Source: an uncultured Bacilli bacterium
GTDB lineage: Bacteria > Bacillota_I > Bacilli_A > RFN20 > CAG-826
Assembly: GCA_944349595.1 (NCBI GenBank)
Contig: CALVNF010000001.1
Coordinates: 124,001-188,000, forward strand
Direction of reading: 5' to 3'
Length of the DNA stretch: 64,000 bases
Positions 27,521 through 36,818 of this stretch are shown piece by piece; positions within the stretch are counted from its first letter, which is position 1, and every line of letters begins with the position of its first letter. The position numbers and the translations under genes are program-made. The notes below the pieces were generated by a model. It was given only the letters and a program-made list of their open reading frames with translations. It had not been told where the DNA came from and searched no databases.

Positions 27521-28396
27521 ATGAAAAAAAGTTTATTTTTAATACCTGCATTACTCTTAGTTTTAACTTCTTGTAATGTTGATAATAATCAATCAAGTAG
27601 TACAACTAATAATTCAACTAATACAACTCAAACAACAAATACAACTACAACAACAAATACAAAGCCTACCGAGAGTATTGGTAATAAAGTTAGTAAAGAT
27701 GATATTTATAACTTAATTGAAGAAAAAAATTATCAATTGCCAAGTTCTTATATTGTTAATGTAAATTGAGAAATAGAAATTGAAAATAAGTTTGTTTCAA
27801 ATGATGGAGAAGAACAAACTTCTACAACTAAACAAGAAATAAGCACTGAATTCGCATATGATTTTAGAGATGAAAATGATTATTATTTAAGAAGTATTTC
27901 AAGAAATGCTATGATAATTTCTTCTAGTGGAGTTCAAACTTCTACCTTAATTGAATATACTAAAAAAACAGAAGATGGTTATGTTGCAGTTTCAATTCAA
28001 GATGGAGAAGTAAGTGAATCAAATACTACAAAAGAAGATATAGTTAAAGCTGCTTCATCTTTTGCTCAAGGATTTATATTATCTAAACAAACATTTGATT
28101 CAATGCTTAATATGTTTTTTAGTGATAAAGAACCAGAATTTTATATTAATAGTAATGATAAAGTTACAATTCAAGGTGAAGCTAGTATGTTAATGGGTGC
28201 TGATATTAGTGTTGATGCTTATATACAAATTCAATTTGATGAATATGGAATGTTAACTTATTTAAATATGGATAATGGATCTTTAGAAACAACTAGTGAT
28301 GAAGAAAATGGAATTAACTATATAAAAATTAATTTAAGCATGAAATATGAAGGATCTTCTAATTGTGATATTGAACACATTGAAGTAACAGAATAA
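27521..28396 (+). pseudogene. Lipoprotein paralogue interrupted by one in-frame TGA
   Basis: The frame begins at the ATG at 27521 (RBS AAAGGAA), encodes the signal peptide 'MKKSLFLIPALLLVLTSC' and a Thr/Asn linker, meets TGA at 27767-27769 (codon 83), then continues in the same frame to 28396. Downstream residues ('EFAYDFRDENDYYL', 'FFSDKEPEFYINSNDKVTIQGEASM', 'GSSNCDIEH') align with the intact neighbour, with Gln or Lys expected near the TGA position. Total length would be 291 codons against 281 in the paralogue. No frameshift or other stop exists. It is most simply a recent nonsense mutation; readthrough cannot be excluded. Confidence 0.75.
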
Positions 28397-28414
28397 CTAA
28401 AAATAAAATAATCT

Positions 28415-28449
28415 AAAAAAAATATCCACAATTTGCGGATATTTTTTTA
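28415..28449 (+). terminator. Rho-independent terminator
   Basis: Stem around ATATCC/GGATAT extended by A-T pairs, with CAA/TTG inside and one mismatch, followed by a T7 run. Confidence 0.8.
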
Positions 28450-28511
28450 TTTATGCTAATTAATTTATCATTATATTTTAATTAAATTTAAATGATTGAT
28501 ACAATTAATTC

Positions 28512-29324
28512 ATGGATATTTTATTAATAACATTAGGTATCTTAATTCCATTTATTGGAACCAGTATTGGTTCTAGTTTTGTTTATATATTTAAAAATAA
28601 AACAATAAGTATAAATTTAAACAAAATATTTTCCGGATTTGCTGCTGGAGTTATGTTTTCAGCATCAATTTTTGGATTAATATTACCGGCTTTAGATTAT
28701 CAAACTACCTATATGCCTAATGTATTAATAATTGTTATATCTTTTGTATTAGGTTTTTTATTATTGTTATTTTTAGATCACATAATTCCACACTTTCATA
28801 GTCAACAAAATTATGAAGAAGGAATAAGAACAACCAAATTAAATAAAAAACAAAAAATGTTTTTAGCAATCTTAATTCATAATATACCAGAAGGATTATC
28901 AACTGGGGTTGTATTAGGTGTTGGATTAGCTAACTTAGCTTATAATAATTCTAGTGATATTTGGTTAGCATTATCATCTGGATTTATGATTGCTCTTGGA
29001 ATTGCAATACAAAATATACCAGAAGGAGCGATAGTATCACTTCCATTTAAAAGTGAAACAAATTCTACTAATAAAGCATTTTTATATGGAGTATTTTCTG
29101 GAATTGTTGAGCCTATATTTGCTCTTATTGGTTTACTTTTAGCATATTTTATTGAACCAATAATGCCATGGGCATTAGCCTTTGCAGCCGGTTGTATGAT
29201 TTATGTAACTATAGAAGATTTAATTCCAAGTGCTACTAGCGGCAAAGGTAAAAACCATTATGGAATTATTGCTTTTATGATTGGATTTATATTAATGTTT
29301 TTGTTAGATTTTTTATTATCATAA
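28512..29324 (+). CDS. zupT: ZIP family divalent metal transporter
   Basis: 270 residues, about eight membrane helices. Two metal-binding helices carry the ZIP signatures 'HNIPEGLSTGVVLGVG' and 'QNIPEGAIVSLPF'; a further conserved 'EP' occurs in 'GIVEPIFALIG'. The loop 'DHIIPHFHSQQ' supplies His residues typical of the cytoplasmic metal site. It imports zinc or other divalent ions down a gradient. -10-like TACAAT (28500-28505) lies 6 nt before the ATG and no Shine-Dalgarno is present, so the message may be leaderless. The symbol is by family resemblance only. Confidence 0.88.
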   Translation: MDILLITLGILIPFIGTSIGSSFVYIFKNKTISINLNKIFSGFAAGVMFSASIFGLILPALDYQTTYMPNVLIIVISFVLGFLLLLFLDHIIPHFHSQQNYEEGIRTTKLNKKQKMFLAILIHNIPEGLSTGVVLGVGLANLAYNNSSDIWLALSSGFMIALGIAIQNIPEGAIVSLPFKSETNSTNKAFLYGVFSGIVEPIFALIGLLLAYFIEPIMPWALAFAAGCMIYVTIEDLIPSATSGKGKNHYGIIAFMIGFILMFLLDFLLS

Positions 29325-29337
29325 AAAACAAAAGTTA

Positions 29338-29429
29338 CATATTTTCGTCAAATCTCCAACTGAAATATCGCCGAATCTCCAACTGAAATATCGCCAAATA
29401 ACCAAATGATTTTTCGCCAAATCTCCAAT
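29338..29429 (+). repeat. Four tandem 23-bp repeats upstream of ATPase B1
   Basis: Copies at 29338-29360, 29361-29383, 29384-29406 and 29407-29429, consensus TGAAATATCGCC-AATCTCCAAC with one to several changes per copy. No spacers, so this is not CRISPR. The array begins 14 bp after the zinc transporter stop and lies 30 bp before a TATAAT (29459-29464) that serves the ATPase gene. The same copy number and period occur upstream of the paralogue at 39339. Confidence 0.85.
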
Positions 29430-29496
29430 TTATACTTTTAATTTACAATATTCAAGAGTATAATATTTAAAAATATACTGATAGAGACGTAGTTTT

Positions 29497-30765
29497 ATGA
29501 AATTTTATAGAAAAAGAATTGTTGATGAAATATTAGAAAGAAAATTGGAAGGAAAAGGTGCTGTTTTAATTGAAGGTCCAAAATGGTGTGGTAAAACAAC
29601 AACTGCCGAGCAACATGCAAAAAGCGTCTTATATATGGATGATCCAGAAAATAAAAATCAAAATATTTTGATGTCTGAAATTAATCCAAAAATTCTATTA
29701 AAAGGAGATACTCCAAGATTAATTGATGAATGGCAACTTGCTCCAAAACTTTGGGATGCAATACGTTTTGAAGTTGATCATAGAGATAATTTAGGTCAAT
29801 TTATATTAACTGGTTCATCAGTTTTAAATAATACTAATGAAATAAGTCATAGTGGGACGGGTAGATTTGCATATTTATTAATGAGACCAATGAGTTTATA
29901 TGAATCTAATGATTCAAATGGTGAAGTTAGCTTAGCTAAACTTTTTAATAATAAAGAAAATATAATTGCAAATTCAAGTTTAACTCTTGAAAGATTAGCT
30001 TTTTTAATATGTAGAGGTGGATGGCCTCGTGCAATTGATATGAGAGATGAAATTGCTCTAGATCAAGCAAAAGACTACTATGATGCAGTAATTAGATCAG
30101 ATATTAATAGAGTAGATAACGTACAAAAAAACACTGAAAAAATAAAAAAATTAATGAAATCTTATGCTAGAAATCAAGGAACACAGGCATCAAATTCTAC
30201 ACTTACAAAAGATATAGATGAAAATAATAAAATGTGTGAAGAAACAGTTGCTTATTATATTGATTCACTTAAAAAAATATTTGTTATAGAAGAAGTTGAA
30301 GCCTGGAATCCAAATTTAAGAAGTAAAACTGCCATCAGAACATCTCTAACTAGATATTTTATAGATCCATCAATTGCAGTTGCTGCTCTTGGACTTGGTC
30401 CAGAAGATTTAATTAATGATCTAAATACATTTGGATTTTTGTTTGAGACACTTTGTATAAGAGATTTAAGAATTTATTCAGAGTCATTAAATGGTAATGT
30501 ATATCATTATAGAGATAAAGATGGACAAGAATGTGATGCTGTAATTCATTTAAGAAATGGAAAATATGGTTTAATTGAAATTAAACTTGGCGGAGATAAA
30601 TTAATAGAAGAAGGTGTTAATACTTTAAAATCAATGGAAAGAAAAATAGATACATCTAAAATGAATAAACCATCATTTTTAATGGTATTAACTGGTAGTG
30701 GAAAATATGCCTATAAAAGAGAAGATGGAGTATATATAGTCCCTATTGGATGTCTTAAAAATTAA
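29497..30765 (+). CDS. AAA ATPase with PD-(D/E)XK-like DUF4143 C-terminus, family B copy 1
   Basis: 422 residues. Walker A 'GPKWCGKT' (27-34), Walker B 'RLIDEWQ' (D77, E78), sensor 'LTGSS' (104-108). The central part contains 'LICRGGWPRAI' and 'VEAWNPNLRSKTAIRT'. The C-terminal domain retains a complete nuclease-like site: D347 in 'GQECDAV' and E361-I-K363 in 'LIEIKLGG', unlike family A in this window. Close paralogue at 39339-40637. Monocistronic with a weak RBS and an upstream four-repeat array. The family (AAA_14/DUF4143) is widespread in anaerobes but its function is unknown. Confidence 0.86.
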   Translation: MKFYRKRIVDEILERKLEGKGAVLIEGPKWCGKTTTAEQHAKSVLYMDDPENKNQNILMSEINPKILLKGDTPRLIDEWQLAPKLWDAIRFEVDHRDNLGQFILTGSSVLNNTNEISHSGTGRFAYLLMRPMSLYESNDSNGEVSLAKLFNNKENIIANSSLTLERLAFLICRGGWPRAIDMRDEIALDQAKDYYDAVIRSDINRVDNVQKNTEKIKKLMKSYARNQGTQASNSTLTKDIDENNKMCEETVAYYIDSLKKIFVIEEVEAWNPNLRSKTAIRTSLTRYFIDPSIAVAALGLGPEDLINDLNTFGFLFETLCIRDLRIYSESLNGNVYHYRDKDGQECDAVIHLRNGKYGLIEIKLGGDKLIEEGVNTLKSMERKIDTSKMNKPSFLMVLTGSGKYAYKREDGVYIVPIGCLKN

Positions 30766-30791
30766 AAAAACGCCACAAAAAGGCGTTTTTT
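30765..30791. terminator. Bidirectional terminator between ATPase B1 and ferritin genes
   Basis: Stem AAAAACGCC/GGCGTTTTT with a 7-nt A-rich loop, flanked by A-run and T-run, so it can act on both converging transcripts. Confidence 0.88.
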
Positions 30792-30816
30792 TATAGAATT
30801 ATATATATGTTATTAA

Positions 30817-31299
30817 TTATCTTGCTTTTAATTGTTCATCGAGTTTTAATAAACCCATTTTACAATTTTCAACGTATTCAAATTTTTCTAATAATTCTTT
30901 AGCGGTTTTTTCTTCTTCAACTTGTTCATCAATAAACCAATTAAGGAATCTAACTAAAGGATAATTGTTTTCTTCTAATGCTAATCTATATATTTCATTA
31001 ATTAGAGAAGTTACATATTTTTCATGTTCTAATTGATGAAGCAATGGATCTTTTAAGTTTTTATAATCTTTTGCTAAAACTTCAATTGGTTCAAATTTAT
31101 ATTCAATATCATTGTCTGCTAAATAATCCATAAATTTTTCAGCATGTTCTAATTCTTCACTAGCTTGTTTTTTAAACCAATGAGCAAATCCTTCGATAGA
31201 TTTAGTTTTATAGAATTTAGACATATCTAAATATAGATATGCACTTGCCAATTCTTTATTGACTTGTTGTATTAATAATTTTTTAATATTTTCTTGCAT
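30817..31299 (-). CDS. ftnA: Ferritin (bacterial non-haem, FtnA type)
   Basis: 160 residues from the ATG at 31299 (AGAAGG 11 nt upstream); an in-frame ATG at 31329 would precede the RBS and is rejected. Four-helix bundle with ferroxidase ligands visible: E16 in 'VNKELASAYLYLDM', the 'SEELEHAEKFMDY' helix with E49 and H52, the acidic 'RLALEEN' helix, and 'DEQVEEEKTA'. It oxidises and stores iron in a 24-mer cage and protects against Fenton chemistry. Convergent with ATPase B1. Confidence 0.93.
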   Translation of the reverse strand: MQENIKKLLIQQVNKELASAYLYLDMSKFYKTKSIEGFAHWFKKQASEELEHAEKFMDYLADNDIEYKFEPIEVLAKDYKNLKDPLLHQLEHEKYVTSLINEIYRLALEENNYPLVRFLNWFIDEQVEEEKTAKELLEKFEYVENCKMGLLKLDEQLKAR

Positions 31300-31597
31300 A
31301 ATTTTAAATACCTTCTTTCTAGTTAACATTATATACTTTATTTTAAAAAAATAACTTAGATATGCTTATAAAATTTAAAATTTTAAATAATAAAAATAAA
31401 AAATCTAATATTTTAAAAAATAAAAAAACTAGCGTATATACAAAATGTTAATGCATATTTTAAAAATCTAATAAAAAGTGCGAAATTATGGGACTTTGCT
31501 TTTAAAAATCAAATTTTAAAATAGTGTAAAAATTTTGATGTTTTTTTATTTTTTAATGATAAAATATTTATATATTTAAAAAAGGAGACTTTTTAAG

Positions 31598-34363
31598 GTG
31601 AAAAAGAAAATATTAAGTATTCTAGCACTCTCATTAGTATTAGGTGTTGGATTAGCTTCATGTGCTCCTGCAGAACCAAGTGTTACTGTTACTCAAGGTG
31701 AAAAAGGTGATACAGGTCCTACAGGCCCAAAAGGTGACACCGGTGAAAAAGGTGACACAGGTCCAATCGGCCCAAGTGGTGAAAATGGTTCCGATGGTAA
31801 AGATGGTGAAAAAGGTGACACAGGCCCAACCGGAGATAAAGGTGACACAGGCCCAGCCGGACAAGATGGAGAAGATGGTGAAACTGCATATAGTTCCACA
31901 ATGTTACCAGTTGTTGGTGGTTATGTCACAGTAGATGTTGGTTCAGCTACAGTTGGAACCCCTGTTACATTTACAGCCATTCCAGAAGAAGGTTATAGAC
32001 CAGTTGCTGTTACTCTTAATGGTGAAAGACACGAATTAAGTAAAGACAATGGATTCAAACTCACAGTCAACATGGTTGAAGGTGGTTTTGTTGTAAGAGG
32101 CGAATTCAAAATTGAAAAATTAGTTACATCTGTTGAAATTACTGCTCCAGAATCAGATACATTATTTATTAATGGTAAATCATTAACTCTTGAAGCAAAA
32201 GTTTTACCAGAAGATGCAACTGATACAAGAATCGTTTGGTCAAGTAGTGATGAAAAAGTTGCTACAGTTGATGAAAAAGGTGTTGTAACTCCAGTTGGTG
32301 TTGGTGAAGTTACAATTAGAGCAACTGCAAAAGATGATGAAACAAAATTTGCAGAACAAAAATTAACTGTTAGATATACAACTATTGCTGAAGCAAAAGA
32401 AGCTGTAATTGCAAATGGTAATGCAGAAACACCTACTAAAACAGTCGATGTTACAGTTGCTGGTGTTGTTCAAGCTACATGGTATGATGGAGCTATTATT
32501 GAAGATGCTAGTGGTTCAATGTGGATATATGGTAAAAATTTAGGTTTAACAGTTGGAAGTTATGTTGAAGCTGTTGGCGGAATTCAAAATTATAGTCACG
32601 GTTATGAATTAGCAAATCCAGAAGTTACAGTTTTAGATCTTGAAAAACCAGAAATTACTGCAACTCATGAAAATTGGGGCGCAGAACAATTTACTAGTTG
32701 GTATAATTCTTCTACAACTACAACAGATAAGAATGAATGGTATACTATCAACAAGATTAAATTTGAATCAAGATTAGTTGTTGATGGCAATTATGTAAAT
32801 GGTTATATTCCAGGATTTACTACAACATTATCTTTAAAAATCGATGATGATGTAAAAGCAACAATTAATTCTGGTAGTTATTATGCATTAGAAGGTTATG
32901 TTTATGGAACTGATACTAACAAAACATTTGTTTATGTTGGTATTTCTAAACTTACTCCTCTTGCAATGCCAGAAGCTACAGTATTAACCGTTGCTGAAGC
33001 AAATCAAACTGAAAACTTATATAGAAGAGCTGTTGTAAGTGGACAAGTTAAAGCAATTTACGATGATGGATTTATTTTAGCTGACAGCGCTAATGACTTC
33101 ATTGGTTATTATGAATATGGTTTTGAAGAAGCCAATGCTGCATTATCAGATGGATTAAAAGTTGGTGAATTTGTAATGGTTACAGGTTTCATTGACCAAT
33201 ATAATGGAACAAATCAATTTACAAGTGAAGCAACTATTACTAAATTAAATTCTGGAAGTGAAGTAGAATTAACTGCCACAGAACTTAATGATACTCAACT
33301 TGTTGGATTATTAGAAGAATTTGCTCCAACTTATGCAAAATTTACAGCTAAATATTCTGGTGGTGTATTAAGAGCAGCAAATGGTGAAGTACCATTTGAT
33401 GTAAAAGCTCTTGGTGAAACAGAATTAGTTGATGGTTATACTTATGAATTAGTCGGATTCTTATCTTCAATTACTGGAGATAATGAATTAACACTAATTT
33501 TAACAGCTACTCCTGTAGTTATTGATGTTTTAGAAGTAAGTGCTGATAAAACAACTTTAGTTAAAAATGAAACAACTACTGAAACAGCTCAAATTACTGC
33601 TCAAGTAGTTCCTGCTAAAGAAGATGCTAAATATACATTTACAGCAGAAGCGGGAAAAGAAAATGTTTTAACAGTTGATCAAACTGGTAAAGTTACTGCT
33701 GTTGGTGGTGGTACTGCAAAAGTTACAGTAACTGCAACATATGACACAGATAAAACTTTAACTCAAACTATTGAATTTAAAGTTGTTGGTGAAGTTATCT
33801 TAACCCCAAAACAATTCGAATTTAATACAAATGTTACATGGGCTGGTGGCGGTAGCTATGCAAATAAAAAATCATATGAAATACCAAATGTAGGAACTGT
33901 TGTTGCTACTAATGGTATGAAAAATGGTGACAGTAATACACGTTTCACTTTAGGAACAAATAATGAAAGCAACTTAAAAGGTACTGTTCCTGCTGGAATT
34001 TTAAAAGGTGCTGGTTTAGAAGTTACAGAAGACGCTAATAAAGTTGGAAGTAATTATTATGCAGCAATGTATACAGAGTTTGATATCGTAAATGCAACTG
34101 GAATTACAGTAAAGGCTAAAGGTTGGGGAACTAATTCTCAACCTGTCTATGAGTTTGGTCTTTCAATCCTTTACTCAACCGATAAAGGTATTACTTGGTC
34201 ATTATTAAGTAGTGGTGAAACAGCAAAAGATTATGCTGATTTTAAAGGCACAATAGAAAGTGAAACTGGTACTACAGCTAGATTTGCAGTTTTAATTAGT
34301 GGTGAAAGTGCATCTAATTTTAGAGTTGTTATTGATACAGTAACAATTGATTATTTAGCATAA
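31598..34363 (+). CDS. Very large lipoprotein with collagen-like repeats, Ig-like and OB-like domains
   Basis: 921 residues, GTG start behind AAGGAG. Lipobox 'GLASC' (Cys22). Residues about 35-97 are about 20 Gly-X-Y triplets ([11 protein letters not shown] type), a bacterial collagen-like stalk. Then come a short beta module, a Big2 domain (about 175-255), two OB-like repeats ('[21 protein letters not shown]' and '[19 protein letters not shown]'), a second Ig-like segment (about 640-725) and a C-terminal jellyroll-like domain. The trimeric stalk would project the rest from the surface. Probable adhesin or glycan binder; no enzyme motif. Codon choice in the repeat is C-richer than neighbours. 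Terminator follows. Confidence 0.82.
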   Translation: MKKKILSILALSLVLGVGLASCAPAEPSVTVTQGEKGDTGPTGPKGDTGEKGDTGPIGPSGENGSDGKDGEKGDTGPTGDKGDTGPAGQDGEDGETAYSSTMLPVVGGYVTVDVGSATVGTPVTFTAIPEEGYRPVAVTLNGERHELSKDNGFKLTVNMVEGGFVVRGEFKIEKLVTSVEITAPESDTLFINGKSLTLEAKVLPEDATDTRIVWSSSDEKVATVDEKGVVTPVGVGEVTIRATAKDDETKFAEQKLTVRYTTIAEAKEAVIANGNAETPTKTVDVTVAGVVQATWYDGAIIEDASGSMWIYGKNLGLTVGSYVEAVGGIQNYSHGYELANPEVTVLDLEKPEITATHENWGAEQFTSWYNSSTTTTDKNEWYTINKIKFESRLVVDGNYVNGYIPGFTTTLSLKIDDDVKATINSGSYYALEGYVYGTDTNKTFVYVGISKLTPLAMPEATVLTVAEANQTENLYRRAVVSGQVKAIYDDGFILADSANDFIGYYEYGFEEANAALSDGLKVGEFVMVTGFIDQYNGTNQFTSEATITKLNSGSEVELTATELNDTQLVGLLEEFAPTYAKFTAKYSGGVLRAANGEVPFDVKALGETELVDGYTYELVGFLSSITGDNELTLILTATPVVIDVLEVSADKTTLVKNETTTETAQITAQVVPAKEDAKYTFTAEAGKENVLTVDQTGKVTAVGGGTAKVTVTATYDTDKTLTQTIEFKVVGEVILTPKQFEFNTNVTWAGGGSYANKKSYEIPNVGTVVATNGMKNGDSNTRFTLGTNNESNLKGTVPAGILKGAGLEVTEDANKVGSNYYAAMYTEFDIVNATGITVKAKGWGTNSQPVYEFGLSILYSTDKGITWSLLSSGETAKDYADFKGTIESETGTTARFAVLISGESASNFRVVIDTVTIDYLA

Positions 34364-34388
34364 TTAAATACATTATACTGTTTATGAA

Positions 34389-34414
34389 AAAGCGGAGGAA
34401 ACTCCGCTTTTTTT
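34389..34414 (+). terminator. Rho-independent terminator
   Basis: Perfect stem AAAGCGGAG/CTCCGCTTT with a GAAA tetraloop and T-run; ends the collagen-repeat lipoprotein transcript. Confidence 0.95.
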
Positions 34415-34458
34415 TATTATGTTTTATTTGTTTTAACTAAAAGTAAATGCAACTAGTA

Positions 34459-34490
34459 TTGACCGCGGGGGGGGGGTTCTATCGTATAAT
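34459..34490 (+). promoter_or_regulatory. Promoter with a 10-G homopolymer in the spacer (probable phase variation)
   Basis: -35 TTGACC (34459-34464) and -10 TATAAT (34485-34490) are separated by 20 bp that include ten consecutive G (34467-34476). Losing three G would give the optimal 17-bp spacing. Such a G run is exceptional in sequence of about 26% G+C. It drives the TasA/SipW-like operon; RBS GAAGGAGAGG follows before the ATG at 34534. Confidence 0.8.
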
Positions 34491-34533
34491 TTTTTTGATT
34501 TTCTTTTTAATTATATGAAGGAGAGGATTTGAT

Positions 34534-35172
34534 ATGAATAAAAGAAAAACGTTATTAGCTGTAATCCCTGTATGTGGATTAGTAGCAATTGTTGGTAGTG
34601 CATATTCTGCATGGTATTTTAATGAAGATACTTTATCTAAGAGTCAATCTTTATCAATTACTTTAACAGATAAAGTTACAAGTATTGGTGAACTTACTAT
34701 GGATACAGAAACACTTCATTTAGAATTAGATCAAGGTGGTTTTGATAAATTAACCGATGGAACTGTAGGAATTACTGTTAAAAATGCTTCTAATACAGCA
34801 GTTGATACAATTGATGCAAGTTATGCAATTGATTCTGGTCAGTTAGCTTTATTAACAGAAGCTGGTTTAGAAGGCACTATTACTACAACTGTAAAAGTTG
34901 ATACTGATTTATTAACTTATATTAAATTTGTTGGAGCTGGATTTACAGCAGGTGAAGTTGATGGAGAATTTTCAACATATAGTAAAACAGTAGAAGTAGC
35001 AGCTAGTGTTGATTTAGCAATTGCTTGTAAAACAACAAGTGGAGTTAATGAAGCTTTCCAATATAGTGCTAAGCCAGATAGTTCTGCTGACTATGATACT
35101 TTAAGTGCATTATTAGCTACTTTTACATCAACTAGTCCAATTGAAATTGTTTATACAGTAAACTTTCAATAA
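34534..35172 (+). CDS. TasA/camelysin-like surface protein with SipW-type signal
   Basis: 212 residues. N-terminus 'MNKRKTLLAVIPVCGLVAIVG' then 'SAYSAWYFNE' (22-31), the SipW-dependent signal pattern seen in TasA and camelysin-like proteins. The mature part is Thr/Ser-rich and beta-like ('LHLELDQGGFDKLTDGTVGITVKNAS'), compatible with a fibre-forming jellyroll. First gene behind the G-tract promoter and 42 bp before the signal peptidase gene. Likely a secreted matrix or filament subunit; family-level assignment comes from the signal and context. Confidence 0.7.
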   Translation: MNKRKTLLAVIPVCGLVAIVGSAYSAWYFNEDTLSKSQSLSITLTDKVTSIGELTMDTETLHLELDQGGFDKLTDGTVGITVKNASNTAVDTIDASYAIDSGQLALLTEAGLEGTITTTVKVDTDLLTYIKFVGAGFTAGEVDGEFSTYSKTVEVAASVDLAIACKTTSGVNEAFQYSAKPDSSADYDTLSALLATFTSTSPIEIVYTVNFQ

Positions 35173-35214
35173 TTAATTATTAAGTTAATAGTTTATATAA
35201 TAAAGGTATAAAAA

Positions 35215-36171
35215 ATGGAAAATAATGAGTTATTATCTTCTATAGCTTTTATTATCTCTATTATAGTTATTATTTGTTTAACACTTGTCTTTAGTATTTT
35301 ATATTATTTATATGGAAAATATAAAAGAAAACATATAAATATTGGAAGTGAAGACAATAAATTATTAATTGAAATTAATGAAGAAAACAAAAAATTAAAA
35401 CAAAAAGCAGATAAAGAAATAAATAGAGAGAAAAAGTCTTTTAGAATAATATTTAAAGAAGAATTATATAAATTCTTTCATGTTAAATTAAAATTAAAGT
35501 ATACCAAAAATGATAATAAATTAAGCGTTGGTAAAATAATTTTTTCTCTTATTTATTCTTTATTTGTCCTTTTTGTTGTCTTTGTTGTTGGAATTTCTAT
35601 ATCTTATAGAGTTAATAATGAAACTCTATTTATTGGAGATTCTACTTATTTTACTGTAAAAACTGAATCAATGGCTTCAATTCATGAAGATAATGATTAT
35701 ATTTTAGAAAATAATCTAATTGATCAAATTCCTCAATATAGTTTAATTACTATTGAAAAAATAGATGATATTAATGATATTGAAATATATGATATATTAG
35801 CGTTTAAAGTTAATGATGTTACATATGTTCATAGAGTCGTTGATATTATTTTTGATAATGGAGATATATACTTTACATTAAAAGGTGATGCAAATCCAAC
35901 AAGTCTTTTAATTGAAACAAAAGTAAAAGAAGAACAAATTATTGGAATTTATAACGGTAATAATAGTTTGTTTATGGGTATCGCAATAACTTATTTACAA
36001 TCAGAAATTGGATTAATTGCTTTATTTATGTCAATTGCATTTTTAATTAATGTTGAAGTTCAAGAATACTTAATTGATAATACATATGAAAAAAGAAAAA
36101 AGATATTAAATTCTTCTAATTTAATATCTAATAACGATAATATTAGAGGAGAAATTAACAATGATAACTAG
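35215..36171 (+). CDS. sipW: SipW-type (ER-type) signal peptidase I
   Basis: 318 residues. N-terminal helix (about 9-34), a charged Lys-rich segment of about 70 residues, a second helix (107-130), then the catalytic part: S152 in 'KTESMAS', H206 in 'VTYVHRVVD' where most bacterial enzymes have Lys, and D225 in 'LKGDANPTS'. The Ser-His-Asp set defines the SipW/ER-type subgroup. A further helix follows near 247-275. It should cleave the three SipW-type precursors encoded around it. Its end overlaps the next gene by 11 bp. The long cytoplasmic charged insert is unusual. Confidence 0.85.
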   Translation: MENNELLSSIAFIISIIVIICLTLVFSILYYLYGKYKRKHINIGSEDNKLLIEINEENKKLKQKADKEINREKKSFRIIFKEELYKFFHVKLKLKYTKNDNKLSVGKIIFSLIYSLFVLFVVFVVGISISYRVNNETLFIGDSTYFTVKTESMASIHEDNDYILENNLIDQIPQYSLITIEKIDDINDIEIYDILAFKVNDVTYVHRVVDIIFDNGDIYFTLKGDANPTSLLIETKVKEEQIIGIYNGNNSLFMGIAITYLQSEIGLIALFMSIAFLINVEVQEYLIDNTYEKRKKILNSSNLISNNDNIRGEINNDN

Positions 36172-36817
36172 AAAATTAGTATCATTATTAATTTCTGTTT
36201 TAGCTATTTCTAGTATTAGTGGTATTGCTCTCGCTAGTTGGGTATTTTTAAAAGATAATAAAATAAGTAATTCTAATAAAATAAATGTAAACTTAGAAGC
36301 TTCTAGTATATTAGGAGAAATTAGTGTATTTTCTGTTCCTCAATATCTAGTATTAGAAGAAGGTGTATCTGATATTAATAATTTACATGATGGAATTAAT
36401 TTTTATACTTCGGTATTAAATCAAGATACTAATACTAATGAATTAATTATTAATGATGAATTGTATATTACTTTTGTTGCGGATAATAATATAGATTTAA
36501 ATAATTATTCAATTGAATTATTTTTAAGAATCACAATGAATGGAATATTAAATAATTATATATGTCTTAACTCTAGTTATACTAATAATATAAATGAAGA
36601 TGGATATGTTCCTTTTAAAGCTTTTAATGAAGGTTATTCGTATAATTTAAATACAAGAGAATATACTTTAGATATATCCTTAAAAAATTATGTTAGATAT
36701 ATTTCAAGTGATAAAAAACCAAACACTTTAGAAAAATATAAAGCAATATATGAAGATTTTTTAAATAATGGGAGTGATGCTTCAGTATTAATAGAAGTAT
36801 TAATTGGTTTAAGTTAA
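36161..36817 (+). CDS. TasA-like secreted protein, second copy
   Basis: 218 residues. 'LVSLLISVLAISSISGIALASWVFLKDN' is a SipW-type signal (ASW motif at about 25-27). Mature part beta-like, Asn/Asp-rich, with the opening 'ILGEISVFSVPQYLVLEEGV' parallel to 'IGELTMDTETLHLELDQG' in the first gene, indicating homology. Start overlaps the signal peptidase stop by 11 bp with RBS AGAGGAG. Probable fibre or anchor subunit of the same surface structure. Confidence 0.66.
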   Translation: MITRKLVSLLISVLAISSISGIALASWVFLKDNKISNSNKINVNLEASSILGEISVFSVPQYLVLEEGVSDINNLHDGINFYTSVLNQDTNTNELIINDELYITFVADNNIDLNNYSIELFLRITMNGILNNYICLNSSYTNNINEDGYVPFKAFNEGYSYNLNTREYTLDISLKNYVRYISSDKKPNTLEKYKAIYEDFLNNGSDASVLIEVLIGLS

Positions 36818-36818
36818 T

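Noticed and set aside
29338-29429. CRISPR array
   Set aside because: The 23-bp units are contiguous with no spacers and no cas genes are present; the same kind of array recurs upstream of a paralogous ATPase gene.
31658-31934. Several overlapping ORFs in other frames of the collagen-like repeat
   Set aside because: They are by-products of the GGTGAxAAAGG triplet repeat; no RBS or homology, and the plus-strand lipoprotein frame explains the region.
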